Assembly (NCBI RefSeq): GCF_022605725.1 | Contig: NC_065547.1 | Span: 25,585,167-25,649,166 of the forward strand | Reading direction: 5' to 3' | From: Anthonomus grandis grandis | Lineage: Eukaryota > Arthropoda > Insecta > Coleoptera > Curculionidae | DNA length: 64,000 nt | Shown: positions 1-12,369 of the stretch, piece after piece | Layout of the letters: each line of letters opens with the position of its first letter | Numbering within the stretch: position 1 is the first letter of the stretch | Notes under the pieces: model-generated | What the model was told of the DNA's origin: nothing | The model's input: the letters and a program-made list of their open reading frames with translations, nothing else | Databases searched by the model: none | Position numbers and translations under genes: made by a program

Positions 1-1390
1 ATAATGTTTTTCTTTGTACGTCGAAAAATAAGTATAAAAATAATACTAAAAATTTTAATTGTCTTATATTAATTTAATTGAATCGAACGGAGGACTAAAC
101 GTTGCACCTCCTGGTGCCTTCACCAATTTAACGCTAAAAAACAAAAGTTCACACCACCCTATTTAAACCTATTCATTAGACATATTATTACTACATATTA
201 TATGGATATAATTGAACTTCAATTTTCTGGAAATGTAAATGCTGTCAATTATTGTTTAGTGAAGGAATTTTTAATGCATTCTAAGACGTATTTTAAGCAG
301 TTGAAGAATTTTGGAGAAATTTTATCAACTGTCTAAAAAAAAATAATTCTAAATAATTATTTTTTTTTATTGGTAATTATTTATTTTTATAAATATAATT
401 TATATTATTTTTTTTGTAAAGTTTCTGAAAAACAGTGATTTTGCAAAACAGTTTCTTACTAGTAAGCTATGTGGGGTGATTGGGGAGGGTAAGGGTAGTT
501 TAACTGAAAACCCGAAAAAAATTTTGAATTTTCTATAATTAAATAATGAACATTTTGATGATGGTAAGTATATTTGTTTATTAAACACATTTTGTAAACT
601 TCTTTAAATAACAAACAATATACCATACTTAAACATTTAATTTTTTATAAAATAAAAATTGTATATTATTAACATGTAATAAACCTTCTTGTTAAACGTA
701 AATATCATAAACATAATGCTACAGTCTTCAACGTATATCACGGGGACATTGTATTCGATTTTTATAGTGTAAACCAAAAATAACTATCGTGTGTTACTTG
801 CAAAATATAGTTGTATATAGGGAGTAGCTAGATTGTTGTCCGTATGCCGTGCAAACTAAGCCATATAAGCATATTCGTTACAACAACATATTCGTTACGT
901 TGGGTCCCAATTAATAGAATTATATTAATAATCAGACTAAAGTCGATTAATCTAGTAGTTACTTAAGATATTCTTATTTGTACTGTGAACTGCACACTGC
1001 AAAACTACAATTATTAATCGATATTAAAGGCATTTTTTAAATTTGCGATACTTATGTCCTGGAACTAGTGGATTTTAAATACTTAAATAAAATATACGGT
1101 TTTTTGGACCATCTCATTTATAATTTTTGATGAAAATACAATGAAAATTAATGAAAAAAAAATATAATAGATTTTTCAAAATACAGAGAAGAATTTAAAA
1201 TCTAAATTAATAAACTAGTATTTATTGACACTATAATTATCAAATTGTCTATTTCCAGCGGATAGTTGTACCAATGAGTGAATTATAGTTAGTTCTCTGT
1301 TGGAAATGATATTAGTAACCTCATTACTTCTAAAGCTAAAAGATTCAAACTAGTTCTAATCGATTCATAATTCTAACCGATACTATTTTC
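1..1390. other. AT-rich stretch without recognisable gene
   Basis: Homopolymer-rich, AT-rich DNA with frequent stops in all frames. I see no protein motif, RNA gene or clear repeat boundary. A short minus-strand open frame near 400-588 is low-complexity and not supported as a gene. Confidence 0.6.
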
Positions 1391-1399
1391 GCTTATATA

Positions 1400-1905
1400 A
1401 AACCTTTTGCATGGTTGTGTCCTGGTAATCCCTCCCAGTAGCGCTTTGCTTTGTTGTGTACAAGGTTTGAGATTGTGTGTTTGCCTTATTGTAGGTAATG
1501 CCTAATGCTGGTTCTGAACTTATCAGGTTGGTTCCTGCTCCTTTTTTGGCTAACTTGTCAGCCGCCTAATTTCCTGTAAGCCCAGCATGTTCCGGAATTC
1601 ATATTAGGATTTATTTTGTTCCCTTCCCCAAGAATGAGCTCGTTTTTACAGCTGGTAGGGGATTTTAGCTCTTTTAGAGCCGCCTGACTGTCACTATAGA
1701 TTTTGATGGTTCTGTTTTCAAATTAAATTTGGGTACGCATTCTTGAACAGATTTCAATGGCCTGTACTTCCGCCTGAAAAATTGATGAATGTTTCTCAAG
1801 GCAGATAGATCATTCTGTCGTTGGGTTAGTGCAGTACATTCCAGCACCTACTCCAAAATTGGTTTTGGAGCGGTCCGAATATACTCGGATGTCCACTTTT
1901 CACTT
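1400..1905 (-). pseudogene. LINE RNase H domain remnant
   Basis: Read on the minus strand, the block begins near 1900 with a YSDRSKTNFGVGAGMY stretch, the first catalytic-Asp segment of a retrotransposon RNase H (normally YTDGSK.. GVGAG). It continues with HSSIFQAEVQAIEIC (Glu helix) and IKIYSDSQAALKEL (second Asp), and ends in LPGH, the conserved His turn. This order is characteristic of RNase H at the C-terminus of I/R1/LOA-type insect LINEs. In-frame stops and small frame changes interrupt it, and no reverse transcriptase precedes it, so it is an isolated relic. RNase H would have removed RNA from the cDNA hybrid. The clade cannot be fixed from this piece. Confidence 0.7.
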
Positions 1906-2317
1906 GTTCAGTTTTTATGGCTTCCCCTGCAGGTATAGTACAAATGTTTGTAACTAGAAAATGTAATTTCAAAGTTAATTCCAACCTCTATTTAGACATT
2001 CCATTTTTGAAATTGAGTGGTAAGTGCTTAGAAGATTATATAAAAATTATGATATTTCTTCAATTCAGAAATAAGCAAACTAAATGGCTGCAAAGCAAAT
2101 CCCTTCGTAGAAAACGTTATTTTCATAAAGAAAACAAGAAAGAATTCAATGTAAGTAGATAAAAACAAAAAATCTCTATCTGCAGAATGGTAAGCCCTGT
2201 ACATGGGTTAATATTATTATTATCTATTTTCTAAGAACTAGAGATCATCATCCACAAGTGCAATATGAAAATAGCATCTTGATGACATAAAAATCTTCTT
2301 ATATTAAATATCGACAA

Positions 2318-2425
2318 AACCATTATTCAAATTACGAGACAGTTTTACCACGAACCAAAACTCTTATTTTTTTTACTCTCGACACGTCTATCGCTAACGA
2401 TGTTAGGCATCTTCGAGAGAATACT
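2318..2425 (-). repeat. Dispersed repeat, copy A (shared with 53490-53600)
   Basis: About 100 bp matches a block near 53.5 kb in the same orientation, including the shared run TACGAGACAGTTTTACCACG and a shared CGCTAACGATGTTA core. On the minus strand the core is enclosed by a perfect CTCTCGA...TCGAGAG stem, with a small internal hairpin (CTAAC-AT-CGTTAG, slightly imperfect) and a GCGA-rich segment. This architecture resembles a decayed type I hammerhead motif like those in the terminal repeats of Penelope-like elements. The family is not named here. Confidence 0.6.
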
Positions 2426-2429
2426 AAGA

Positions 2430-3860
2430 CTGTTGTGAACATCAGACCAACAAAGAAAGAAACTAAACTTGGTCGTATGTCTTAAAAAAATTGATGAGCA
2501 GCCTCTTCAGCTAAAGTAAGATAGCTAGAAGGCAAGGCTATATATCGGCCTTTTGAGCTGTAGCAAAAAAATATTTTGAATCAGACAGTCTGGATCTGAA
2601 GAAAGGTGTTCTCCGCGTTAACGAATTACTGGTATTATGAATTCAGACAGTCCAGTGCTCCAAGTAAATCTACTATTTAGTGCTTATACTAGATATATTA
2701 TTATGTACTTCTTTATGGACGAGATTTCAATATTTTAAAAATAAATTAAATATGTTTTTTGATTTTACCATCCAACTATGTCATTCTATCACCCGAGGCG
2801 CAGTCCAACTTCCAATTTTTGATAATTTATAGTTAAAAAAAATTAAAAGATAGTAATAATTAATATCTTCTGTATTTTTTGTAAAAAAAATAGCAATAGC
2901 TTCGCTATAATTTTGCCACCTATTAACTTGAAATGAAACTTTCTGTACTTATTTATTCAGTGGTTTATCCAAATAATTTTTAGTATTCTGTTATAAAAAG
3001 GCTGTAAAAATCCCGTGCTTAGACATTAAATAAATTGTTTAAGTAAGCCTTGAAGCATTAGATAATTTTAATATAAAGTTGAATTTAAGATAATGGTAAG
3101 ATAGGCTATTAAAACTTTTAGTAAGTAATAGATAACTTCTACCAGTTTCAGTAAGGTTTATAATCTTTATAAAGACCATATAATCTTTCTTACGACACGC
3201 TGCGACATCTTATTATATTTGGAAAGTTTTAGAAACAAATAATTTTAAAATCTTTTATACGTTAAAATAGTTCCAGAACATATTTAATACTAAAAATTAG
3301 GAGAGTTAGTATGGAGAAAGTTTTTTAACGTATATAATGGCTAGTTAATACTTCCTTAATAATAAAAAAAAATTAAATAAACTATAAGTCTGATAATATT
3401 TTGTCTATATAAAAAAATTGCAAAAAAACGTAAAACTGAAAAAACCGAACTAAAATAAAATATCGAATTATGAGGGTTTCTATGGGAAAATTCTATTATT
3501 TCATTCATTTATTCGTTACTTATTACTTGAAAGGACTTTTAAAACGTGTTATTACCGATTTGACTCTAAATTAAACGAAAGATTGATTTCTGAGCTTTTA
3601 ACTCATTTTAAAAAAAAAAATTATTGTGGTAAAGAATTCATAACTAGTTACATAGTGAGTTTATTGAGTTTTGAAAAAACTACCATTTTATCTCTTAATA
3701 TCAATAAATTTGACTTAAATGTTTAAATTAGGCGCTTTAGTTAAAAAAAAAAAACTAGTTAATAAAGAAAATTTATGATGAAACAACAGACATCTTGAAA
3801 TTGTAACAAATAATAACACCGTTAAAACTACCTATTTTTCGTCATTCTATTGATATTGTA
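2430..3860. other. AT-rich stretch without recognisable gene
   Basis: No open frame of meaningful length and no recognisable motif. Several poly-A runs. A CAGACAGTC word occurs twice (near 2583 and 2643), too short to define a repeat. Confidence 0.55.
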
Positions 3861-3867
3861 ATTCAAA

Positions 3868-4140
3868 TGATATAAGGGAGCACACTGCCTGACATCTCTC
3901 GTGACCTATGGAAGGTTGTCGAATCTTCCAGACAGTGTTCTGCCGAGTATATAAGGAACCGCGTCGTCGATCAGCAAGTCGTTTGACATTTTAGTGCAGT
4001 TCGGAGTATTGGCACGATATTAAATCGCACTTAAATAGTAGGAAATAAAAACGGTAAAATAAATATTTTTAGTAGTTGTAAGTGATCGTGTTTAGTAGTG
4101 TTAATGAGTAAATAAATCAAACGACTATTTTTGTGCACCA
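3868..4140 (+). mobile_element. Probable solo LTR (Ty3/gypsy-like)
   Basis: A comparatively GC-rich island in AT-rich DNA with promoter-like order: a TATA-type GTATATAAGG near 3948, a transcribed-leader-like stretch with TGCAGTTCGGAG, then AATAAA-type polyadenylation signals after 4040. Such a 250-280 bp unit starting near TGATATAAGGG fits a solo LTR. No matching second LTR or internal region is visible nearby, and the exact ends are uncertain. It differs from the LTR at 9910-10111, so it belongs to another family. Confidence 0.4.
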
Positions 4141-4149
4141 ATTGTTTGA

Positions 4150-4620
4150 ATTCAAACTTTAATGAACAGGAAAAAGTCTGTTGAAAACTTTAAATGCAAA
4201 TATCTCGAAAAGGGATGAATCGTAGCGAGATTTTTGAAGTATAATTTTTTTTAAGCAAAACTGTTTGCTCAATGCATATTTCAAATAAAAAATTAAACTA
4301 TGCCAAGCCTTAAATGGCTACGGAGTTTATAAAATCAAAATGTCGCCGGTAGCACCTTCTATGGCATATATTTTAAAAAGGTTTAATTTCATTTGCCATA
4401 TATCAATCAAATAAAAAATTTTTGATTATCCTTAAAAAATAGACACAAAGTGTATGGATTTCGTCACAGTTTTACATGTTATAATCTTGGCCCAAAAAAA
4501 AATATATATATATTACTAACTACCTAGATAACTAAAATTCAAAAATATCCACCGATACTATATATTACAAAAAAAGTTAAAATAGTCAAAAGTAAAGTGA
4601 CCTTACATCGTTAAAAAAGT
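4150..4620. other. Short AT-rich stretch, no gene
   Basis: No coding motif. It separates the LTR-like block from the 3' end of the minus-strand LINE and may include the LINE 3' untranslated tail. Confidence 0.45.
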
Positions 4621-4699
4621 TATAATACTCTATACACTGCCTAATCAGCTAGATAGCTATCTACATCATAAAAACATTTATTGGCTAGGAATTCCTTTA

Positions 4700-7460
4700 A
4701 CTTTCTTTTAAATATCGAAACGGTTTTTCTAATCTTTATATCATTCGGTAATTTGTTGTATAGTCTTGGACCTATTTTTAATACAAATTTTTTAGAAATA
4801 AGTAGCCTGCTATGAGGCATGGACGAATTGGGTAATTATGAAAACTACCATTAACAGTAAAGGAAATTAAATTCTTAAATACACATATGAAAACTTCAAA
4901 TATATACACACACGGAACCGTCAAAATTCTATATTCCCTAAAAAGAGGTCTACAGGAAGTCATCGGCGATACTCCGGCAATACACCTAAGAATCTGTTTT
5001 TGGCTAATAAACACTCGACGTGCATGCGACGTACAGCCCCAGAGCTCAATACCGTACAAAATTCGTGAGTGCATAATAGCGTGGTATAGACAAATTAGTT
5101 GATTAATTTCCATTACCACCCTAAGGTTCCTAATGGCATAACATAAGCTACCGAGCTTCATCGACAACTCAGCACAATGAGATTCCCAAGAAAGTGAATC
5201 ATCCAATGTTAAGCCAAGAAGCCTAAGTGATTTTTGGCATTTCAAACAATCGTTCTCGTTGGTTACACATAAATCAATATCACTATTTATCTGACTATGA
5301 CATGCATGAAAAACCATGTAATTAGTCTTTTTATTGTTCAAGTAAAGTTGATTTAAAATAAACCAATTGCTAAGTTCCTGTAAGGCTTTTCTAGCAGATA
5401 CATCAATTGTTTCCATGTTCTGTCTTTGGACCAGCGCAGATGCATCAACAGCATACATGGTGATGTATTATTGCCAGAGGCAAGGGATTAATAAATAAAA
5501 GAAACAACACCGAGCCCAATACGGAACCTTGTGGGACCCCAATGTCCACTTTAGGGTTTTCAGACCGCATACTGGATCCGGAGCTATCCCTCACTGCTAC
5601 ATATTGTGAGCGATCCGCCAACTCCCCTTACACCATAGGATTCCATTCTATCCAAAAGCAAAGTGGGATCTACGCAGTCAAACGCCCTGCTGAGATCACA
5701 AAATATCCCAACAGGGCGCTCACCCGCCTCAAGAGCCTCAATTACTCCTGACAAAAATTCCAAAACAGCAGACGTCGTGGACCTACCAAATACAAAGCCA
5801 TGCTGGCCTGTCGAAATGATTTGATTTTTTTTCAAATATGACATACGCCGATCGAGCATTGCATATTCAAAAATTTTAGAAAACCAAGAGGTTAAGGTTA
5901 TGGATCTGTAATTGTCAGGCATAACTCGATCCCCTTTTTTAACTACCGGTATAACTTTAGATATTTTTAACGAATTTGGAAAAATTCCGTTTTCAAAAGA
6001 TAAATTTATAAGATCAGTTAATGGTTTAAGGCAAGCCCCAGCAGTATTCTTAAAAATATATGAATGGTATCAGGTCCACTTGACTTTTTGTTTTTAATTT
6101 TGGTTTTAATAATATGTGAAATTTATTTTTCATTAAATGGAATAATGCTCATGCTTTGCCGTAAAATAACTGACCTGTTTATGTCTTTAGCCATATTTTT
6201 ATTTTTAGCAATATTGCTTAAAATGCTTTTTGGTTCTTTTATAAAAAAATCATTAAAGTAAGTAGCCACTTCTTTGGGATTATTAATTAAAACTCCATTA
6301 TCATTAATTTTAATATTAGATACCTTTTTTTTGTTGCCATTTAACTCTGACACAACAGACCATATGGTTCTACTCGGATTTTTGGAATCAATAATTTTTT
6401 GCGGGTAAAATTGTTTTTTACAATTATTAATCAAAGTTTTACGTTTGGCGCTTTCAGTTCTGTACACTGCATTGAGCGCCGGAACCGCACGTCGACGCTG
6501 ATGCAGCTCCTTTAACAGCCTACTAGATTTACGAACTTCGTCAGTAACCCATGATTTCTTGTTACTACCGGAGCCCGATGGTTTAGTGGGAAAGTTTACG
6601 TTAAAATTCCACGGATATGATGAATAGAATATGTGAAACTGCAAATTAAAATTACTTTCTCTGTAGACCTCCTGCCAGCTATCATTCATAAGAGCATGTC
6701 TAAAATTGTCCACATTGTTCCGGGTAAAATTTCTGTTGACCATAGTAACCCGTTCAGTGTTGTTTTTAGATAGACCGGTGTTAAAAAATATGGTTTCATA
6801 ATCTGATATTGTATTACTTTGAACTACCGCATCAGCACAGTCAGATAAATTTGTAAAAATTAAATCCAATACAGTAGCAATTTTAAGGCCAATACGAGTT
6901 GGTATATGAACCTGATTTCATAAATTAAAACTGGCCATTACTTAAATAAATCGCTGGTTTTCTAGAGAATTAAGTGAGTTCATGTTAAAATCACCTAAGA
7001 ATATAATCTTGCGATTTGGTTTAAAATACTTTTCCATCATACAACACAAATTACATTATTACACTTACACTTATTTGGTGCATAAGGATATGATACCCCA
7101 CATAATTCAATATCCGTTTCTGAACAAAAATCATCCAATTCAATATTATCACAATTTATATCATTATGTCCCCAGATAGCTGCGCCACCATGAGTTAGAT
7201 TATTGCGACAATAGTGTGCACGCAGACAATATCCCTCGATAACCATAAAATTTACATTATTTTGATTACCCCACGTTTCTGTGAGATAAAAAAAATTTTA
7301 ATTTTTTTTCCGTATAGTTAATTTGAAAAAAGTCCGATTTAGAAGTATTGAAACCTCTAACATTTAACAATATAATGTCATAAAAATCTGAGCAGTCAGG
7401 TGCTATTTCTGTGGTAGTTTTACAGTCTTGGGGTGAAAAAACCGATTGACACAAACTCAT
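4700..7460 (-). pseudogene. LINE ORF2 (endonuclease-reverse transcriptase), fragmented
   Basis: Pieces in order on the minus strand: endonuclease start (ILLNVRGFNTSKSDFF, 7266-7460); endonuclease core (RNNLTHGGAAIWG, 7037-7246); a linker with KSWVTDEVRK and SRTIWSVVSELNGNKKK (6123-6869); RT fingers and palm (5584-5922: PDNYRSITLTSWFSKIFEY, TGQHGFVFGRSTTSA, FCDLSRAFDCVD with the motif A Asp kept); thumb (4778-5458). The motif C region reads MYAVDAS where YADD is expected, so the catalytic Asp pair is damaged. The enzyme would nick target DNA and copy element RNA from the nick. Frameshifts separate the pieces, and it is inactive as it stands. Confidence 0.8.
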
Positions 7461-7502
7461 TAGGCCACAATGTAGGCGCCATGGATGGCAGCTGATAATT
7501 TA

Positions 7503-7537
<35 letters not shown>

Positions 7538-8034
7538 TTAACGGTGACTTTAAATGACGCATAATACTGAGGATATTTAGAGACAAGTTGTTCTACTTGT
7601 TCTTCGGGAAAAAATGGTTTAAAGAAATTTAACATGTCATTAACAGTTGTGTCAGGGTGAAGTTTATAAACATGCAGGAAAGCTAGTTTAATTAGTGGTT
7701 TCAAACACGCATCTTCATCAGAATTACAACCTTTAATTGGCTTATTTTTGGCTAAAATATTTTTTCGCGCAGCGATCTTTGCGAATATAGTGTCATGAGC
7801 TTTTGATGCGCCGCCCGATGCAGCTAATTCAGTCGCACTGCATATCGCTTGCTTGACATGCTTAGCATCCATTTTCATATGAGATGACGACGAAGACGAT
7901 TTCGGGCCTGCACTGGGTACAGCAGCAGCGGCAGCATCGTACTGTTGTAGCAATTGACTGCCGTTCTGCGTGGCCGATGATGATTTTAAGCGTCTGCTTC
8001 CCCCACGACCTCGTGCTGTGGACGTCATCGACAC
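7420..8034 (-). pseudogene. LINE ORF1 (Gag-like) of the 4.6-8.1 kb element
   Basis: 204 codons. The N-terminus is basic and rich in Ser and Ala (SSSATQNG, AAAAAVPSAG, SSSSSSH). A more structured part follows, with a C-terminal TTVNDMLNFFKPFFPEEQ and YPQYYASFKV segment that I recognise as the compact C-terminal domain common in insect LINE ORF1 proteins after a zinc finger. ORF1 proteins bind the element RNA and form the ribonucleoprotein. No CCHC knuckle is visible, although one might be expected. A (TA)n microsatellite at 7505-7535 is translated as an Ile-Tyr run and throws the frame into unrelated residues for the last 28 codons, so the natural C-terminus is lost. The Met at 8034 is the first in frame. 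Confidence 0.65.
7505..7535. repeat. (TA)n microsatellite
   Basis: About 15 TA units inside the LINE ORF1/ORF2 overlap. Its expansion alters the ORF1 reading frame. Confidence 0.95.
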
Positions 8035-8104
8035 TAGATTCGCAGTATTCGCACTTGTATTCGCACTTGCGCAGGCAATCTCGATGCTAGGGCTCCCTCC
8101 ATAT

Positions 8105-8200
8105 AAAAAACAAATTGTCCAAATTTTGTTAAAAACGAAGAATAAATGGTAAAATTAGAAAAAAAATCATCTAGTTTAGCACCCTGTATCTTGGTTGTCT
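8105..8200. other. Possible DNA-transposon terminus
   Basis: The segment ends with TAGCACCCTGTATC, whose reverse complement begins ATACAGGGTG, a sequence style often seen at termini of insect Tc1/mariner-type elements. No partner terminus or transposase is adjacent, so this is only suggestive. Confidence 0.25.
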
Positions 8201-8239
8201 TTGACTTTCGGAAAATTCAACTTAACCTCATTTTTTTTA

Positions 8240-9270
8240 AAGGAATCTGCTGGAGAATTTGTTCTGGATCCTGACGTTAGCAATGTGGGTACTGTGTCCC
8301 AAATTCAGGATGCTAAGGAGAAAAAGTCATTGACTATTTTAGTAAGATACTTTCCAGGCTAGAGCGTAAATATTACGTCACTCGTCGAGAGTTGATAATT
8401 GTTGTCAAGGCGATGGAGCACTTCTACAAGTAGCTCTATTGGAGAAAGTTCCTACTGCGAACTGACCATGCAGCTTTAAAATGGCTCCTTTAGTTTAAAA
8501 ATCTGGAGGGTTAAACGGTAAGAGACTTTGACACTGAACATCGAGCAGAGAGAATCCATAAAAATGCAGATGCCTCATCAATAAGACCCTATCCAGAGGA
8601 CTGTAAAAATTTTTAGGGGGCAAAGCGGCAAGATGCTAAGTTGTTAAGAACCATGATCGTCAATGGAAATTGTCAAAATGGTGATCTTATAAGAGACCAA
8701 GAGGAAAATCCCGATATCCAGATAGTTCTAACTTAGATAAAGGAGGGGAATAAGCGAACTTGGGAAGAAGTTTCTAAGTATTCTCCCAATTCCAAGTCAT
8801 TTTGGAAGCAATGGAACTTACTAATTTTGAAAAATGGACTCTTGAGGTGGAAAATGGTTGACCACGACGGTAAAAACGAAAGAAGCAAATCTGCAGCAGG
8901 CTTTGATGCCTCATTAGAAAGTTAGAAGTCCCTTTAAAAGGATTGCTATGACCGTTACTAGCCCGTTTTCCAAATCAAGAGCAGGGAATAAGTACATTGC
9001 GGTCGTATTGGACTACTAGAGCAAATAGATTGGACGTACCCTCTATCAAACCAGAAAGCCTTTACTACTGCCGACATTAATAAAAGAATGGATCTATTGA
9101 TTTGGTATACCTTCAGAGCTATATTTGGATCAAAGACGATCGCTAATTGGCCAAAGCAGTCTCTAGCTACTAAGGAGACTGGCATAGGTTTCTTCATTTG
9201 ATTTCTACTGGCTTATCGACTGACCATCCATGAAAGTACAGGTAAGTCTACGGCTGGAAGAAAACTCCTT
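8240..9270 (+). pseudogene. Ty3/gypsy pol remnant (RNase H and integrase)
   Basis: The first part (8243-8520) is the LTR-retrotransposon RNase H: FVLDPDVSN (first Asp), then after a frame change YYVTRRELIIVVKAMEHF and KFLLRTDHAALKWL. Integrase scraps follow: GNKYIAVVLDY (catalytic-core start), IKEWIYWFGIPSEL with a degenerate LDQ in place of SDQG (second Asp region), and YWLID..MKVQ, equivalent to the usual AYRS..HE.TGKSP. The integrase zinc-binding HHCC part is not recognisable, so a deletion precedes the core. Several stops and frameshifts make it a pseudogene. RT, protease and Gag are missing upstream, so only the 3' half of the element remains, followed by its LTR at 9910. Confidence 0.75.
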
Positions 9271-9909
9271 TAAAGCTCAAGTCATTCATGTAAACCGGCA
9301 ACCTTCTTATTATAAAAGCCGCGAAGACACTGAGCTGCGGCATACCCAATCAAATATCGAATCTGGATTTGACATTCGATGAATTAATGGCCTAAAGAGT
9401 TGGTATGGCGTGACATGTGAAGTGCAACTAAGTTTTCTGTGGCACATTTATACCCAACCCTTAAGACACATTAGCAAAATGCGAATTAAGATAAAACGCA
9501 TGTGTAGACACTCATAAGCCAGTTAACGTTCCTAACTCATATTATTTTAAAACGTTTTAAATATTTGGATGATCTCGCTGCAATGCGCATTAATCTACTG
9601 TGTATATGCGAAAAGATCCATATTTCCATTAATTTTCAATGCTACCAACTAACGAACATTTGAAAACCAAGACACATAGAAAAAAATGTTACTTTGATTT
9701 TGTTGTGATGTCTGTATTCTCTAAAGGAGGAGTGGGTTGGCGAGGATCTGAGGAGCTTAGCAATTCCCCAACTCGATGCGGATCTGAATATCTGGACTTG
9801 AGGATGATTGCAGCATATTACAAGTAGTTTTTAGGCGTGCAAGTTTTGGAATCGAAATCTATCGTGTTTGGAATCATTTTAGGATGAAATAAGCTTAGGC
9901 AAGGGCCAG
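9270..9909 (+). other. Gypsy 3' internal region, unrecognisable
   Basis: Lies between the integrase relic and the LTR and presumably holds the remainder of the element. No further motif is readable. A 62-codon open frame at 9639-9827 has no recognisable content. A purine-rich AAGGGCCAG immediately before 9910 could be the polypurine tract. Confidence 0.4.
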
Positions 9910-10111
9910 TGTAGCGGTCTTAGAGACACCGAAAAATCAGCTGATTCTCAGTCATTCCGGAAGGACATAAGTAGCACATCAAACGATATCTCGAAGGTAA
10001 GCGCATCGCCGCTGAGTGTCTGTTGTCAGTTCAATAAATAGTTGTACATAAATTTGGTAAATGTATTTGAATTAACTTTAAATGTAAATATACAAATACA
10101 TAATATTTACA
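9910..10111 (+). mobile_element. 3' LTR of the Ty3/gypsy relic
   Basis: Starts TGTAGCGGTC directly after a purine tract and ends TTTACA, giving the short TGTA...TACA inverted termini of LTRs. Length is about 202 bp. An AATAAA lies near 10032. It is more GC-rich than the flanks. Position after the integrase relic on the same strand supports the 3' LTR assignment. No 5' LTR was found. Confidence 0.55.
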
Positions 10112-12360
10112 CCTTAATGAATGGGAAAAAATGCTACAATAATTTATTTCAAAATAATAGATTTACTAAATTTTCATTGGGTTAAAAAGTCACTTTAAAA
10201 TTAATGGTTTTTTAAACTTCTAAAAAAAATTCATTTTAAATAGATAACATTTTAATGTAACACACTGGCATTTTAAAAATTGAAGAGAAGCAATTAATAA
10301 CTAGGAATTGAATCACTCTGGATAGAAATTAAATGTGCTTAATTTTACGCTCCATTAATATCTGAAATGCTTTCGTTAGTCCCCTATATGTTGAATGTGG
10401 GTGATAGATCGGTTGTCGATTTAGTTAGAAAAACCGTTCTACTACTCATGCCTTCCTTTTCATTTAACTTCCTTTTTTAAGTAAAATCTGTATTGTTGTG
10501 ACGAATTCATAATGAGTTATTTATTTTATTGGGTATTAAGTCAGTTATAGTAAAAATCAATTTAGAAAATACTATCTCACACGTTCAAAAATTAAAAAGA
10601 AGAAGAAAATAGACTCACGTATTTAAAAGAAATATGAACTTAAATTTCTAATGATACCTTTCGTTATACTTAATTTAATTTACATTCAATAACTTTTAAA
10701 TACAATAATTCACTTGAGGTATAATAGATTTTTTTTTATATACCTAAGAGTTGAGGTTTAATTTATTAATCTCTAAGCTCGTTTCTTCTTTTTAATATGC
10801 TACCTACCTTTGTTATGAACATTAAAATTGAAAACGATAAAAACAACGAGATGATCTAATTTTTTAATAAGAATACCTAATTTGAAGCAACGTTTTGGTA
10901 GTTATATCTACTATACCGTTATCAAGGTAAATAAAGTTAAATTAAATTAAATTAAAAATATGAACGAAATATACTTATCTTTTAAATTTCTTGTTTACAC
11001 TCCCTTCAAAACTCCTTTCTAACTCGACAATACTTTAAATATTTTTTTTATATAATTTCATGGTTGATTAGCTTGATTTTACCTTTTTTTAGGTAGGAAA
11101 CATTAGATTTTAAAACATCTTGGATTTTAGATTATAGTTATGTTGATTATAGTTATATGAGTTGAAGAAATATGGCGTACAAATGTGTTCGATGATTTAT
11201 CTCTTTAAATCTCTTTTTTTGTATGGAGTTGATTAGTCATAATTTTTTGTAACAAAATCTGTTTAACAAGTATATTAAACATGTAATCGTAATTTAATCG
11301 TTTTCATTTAAATATTATCATCATTATTTAATTTATCTTTATACAATAATTGAAAAACTAAATGTTTTTACAGAAACGTAGGATAAATATTTCAGATCAA
11401 AGTTAGCAGATTTAAAACTTACATTAGTACAAAGTTGCTTAGTTATGGCGCTAGATAATGCTAATATGGCAGTTTTGAAACTGTTTTACTTAATTATTCA
11501 AAAAACTGCTCATAAGATATTGCCAAAATTAGTACATCGCCATAGTTTTATGGGCACAACCCATGTCACATTTATGATCAATATCAGTTCATGTATGTAT
11601 GACCACGATTCTTTTAATATCTGATAAAAAAAAAGAGTTTGGGTATAAAATTCATATCAACCAATTTATTTGCAACAAAAAAAATATTCTTGATCAGACT
11701 CGATTTCCCTATGGGAGGAAATTTTACCAAAAAATCAGGTGTCTGCCAAAACCTCCTATCTTCCATTAGCGTAGAAGCTAAGTAATGTATTCTGCGGTAG
11801 GTTTTTGTAGAGAACTTTTATAGACATGCTATATATATATGGAGAGAATCTTATCTTTATTCTTATTTTTTTCTTATTCCTATTTTTGATTTGATAGAAT
11901 GTAACAAATATCTCAAAAAAATGTTGATAGGTGAAGTTCTATATTGTCTAGTTTTTAAATACCCTCGGAGAAAAAATATAAGGGTTGAATGCATGACCAT
12001 AATAATCAATAGAGCTACTGATAAACCCTATGAAACAAGATTAAAAGCAAGAAGCAAATATTATTATGTTTGCCAATATCTTTTTTTTTAGATACATATC
12101 AAGATGCGATTTCGTTGACTCTTAGTTAAAATGACAAATACGACCAATCGAGTCTCAGGCCTTTAAAATATTTATATTGTCATACGCCTCTTGCCCAAAG
12201 CTTTCCAACACGTTTTTTCTTTTAAGTTTGAATTCATTTATAAGACAAATAGAAACAATTTGGGTATCAAAGCTTTAAACCTGACTAAAAACATTGTGCA
12301 CTAACACATGTAAGTTATTTAGGTCAGTGTATACCTAAACCGTTATTACAATTATACATG
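10112..12360. other. AT-rich stretch without recognisable gene
   Basis: No coding motif in any frame. A short TTAAA-type microsatellite lies near 10935-10962. The open frame at 11891-12091 has no recognisable content. Confidence 0.55.
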
Positions 12361-12369
12361 AAACAAAAT

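Larger units (their letters stand above)
4625..8100 (-). mobile_element. Jockey/CR1-type LINE, near full length but degenerate
   Basis: A minus-strand non-LTR retrotransposon reads from about 8100 down to about 4625. It holds ORF1 (7420-8034), an AP-type endonuclease, a linker, a reverse transcriptase and a C-terminal tail (YNKLPNDIKI, then KRKLKEFL near 4700). The C-terminal tail and RT style are those of the Jockey/CR1 group. Frameshifts and stops split ORF2 into at least five pieces, so it is not autonomous. The 5' end near 8100 carries short direct repeats of CGAATAC-type words. I see no target-site duplication. Confidence 0.8.

Noticed and set aside
5542..5751. Plus-strand open frame inside the LINE
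   Set aside because: Antisense of the reverse transcriptase palm; no motif in this direction.
7884..8152. Two overlapping plus-strand frames
   Set aside because: Antisense of LINE ORF1 and its 5' leader.
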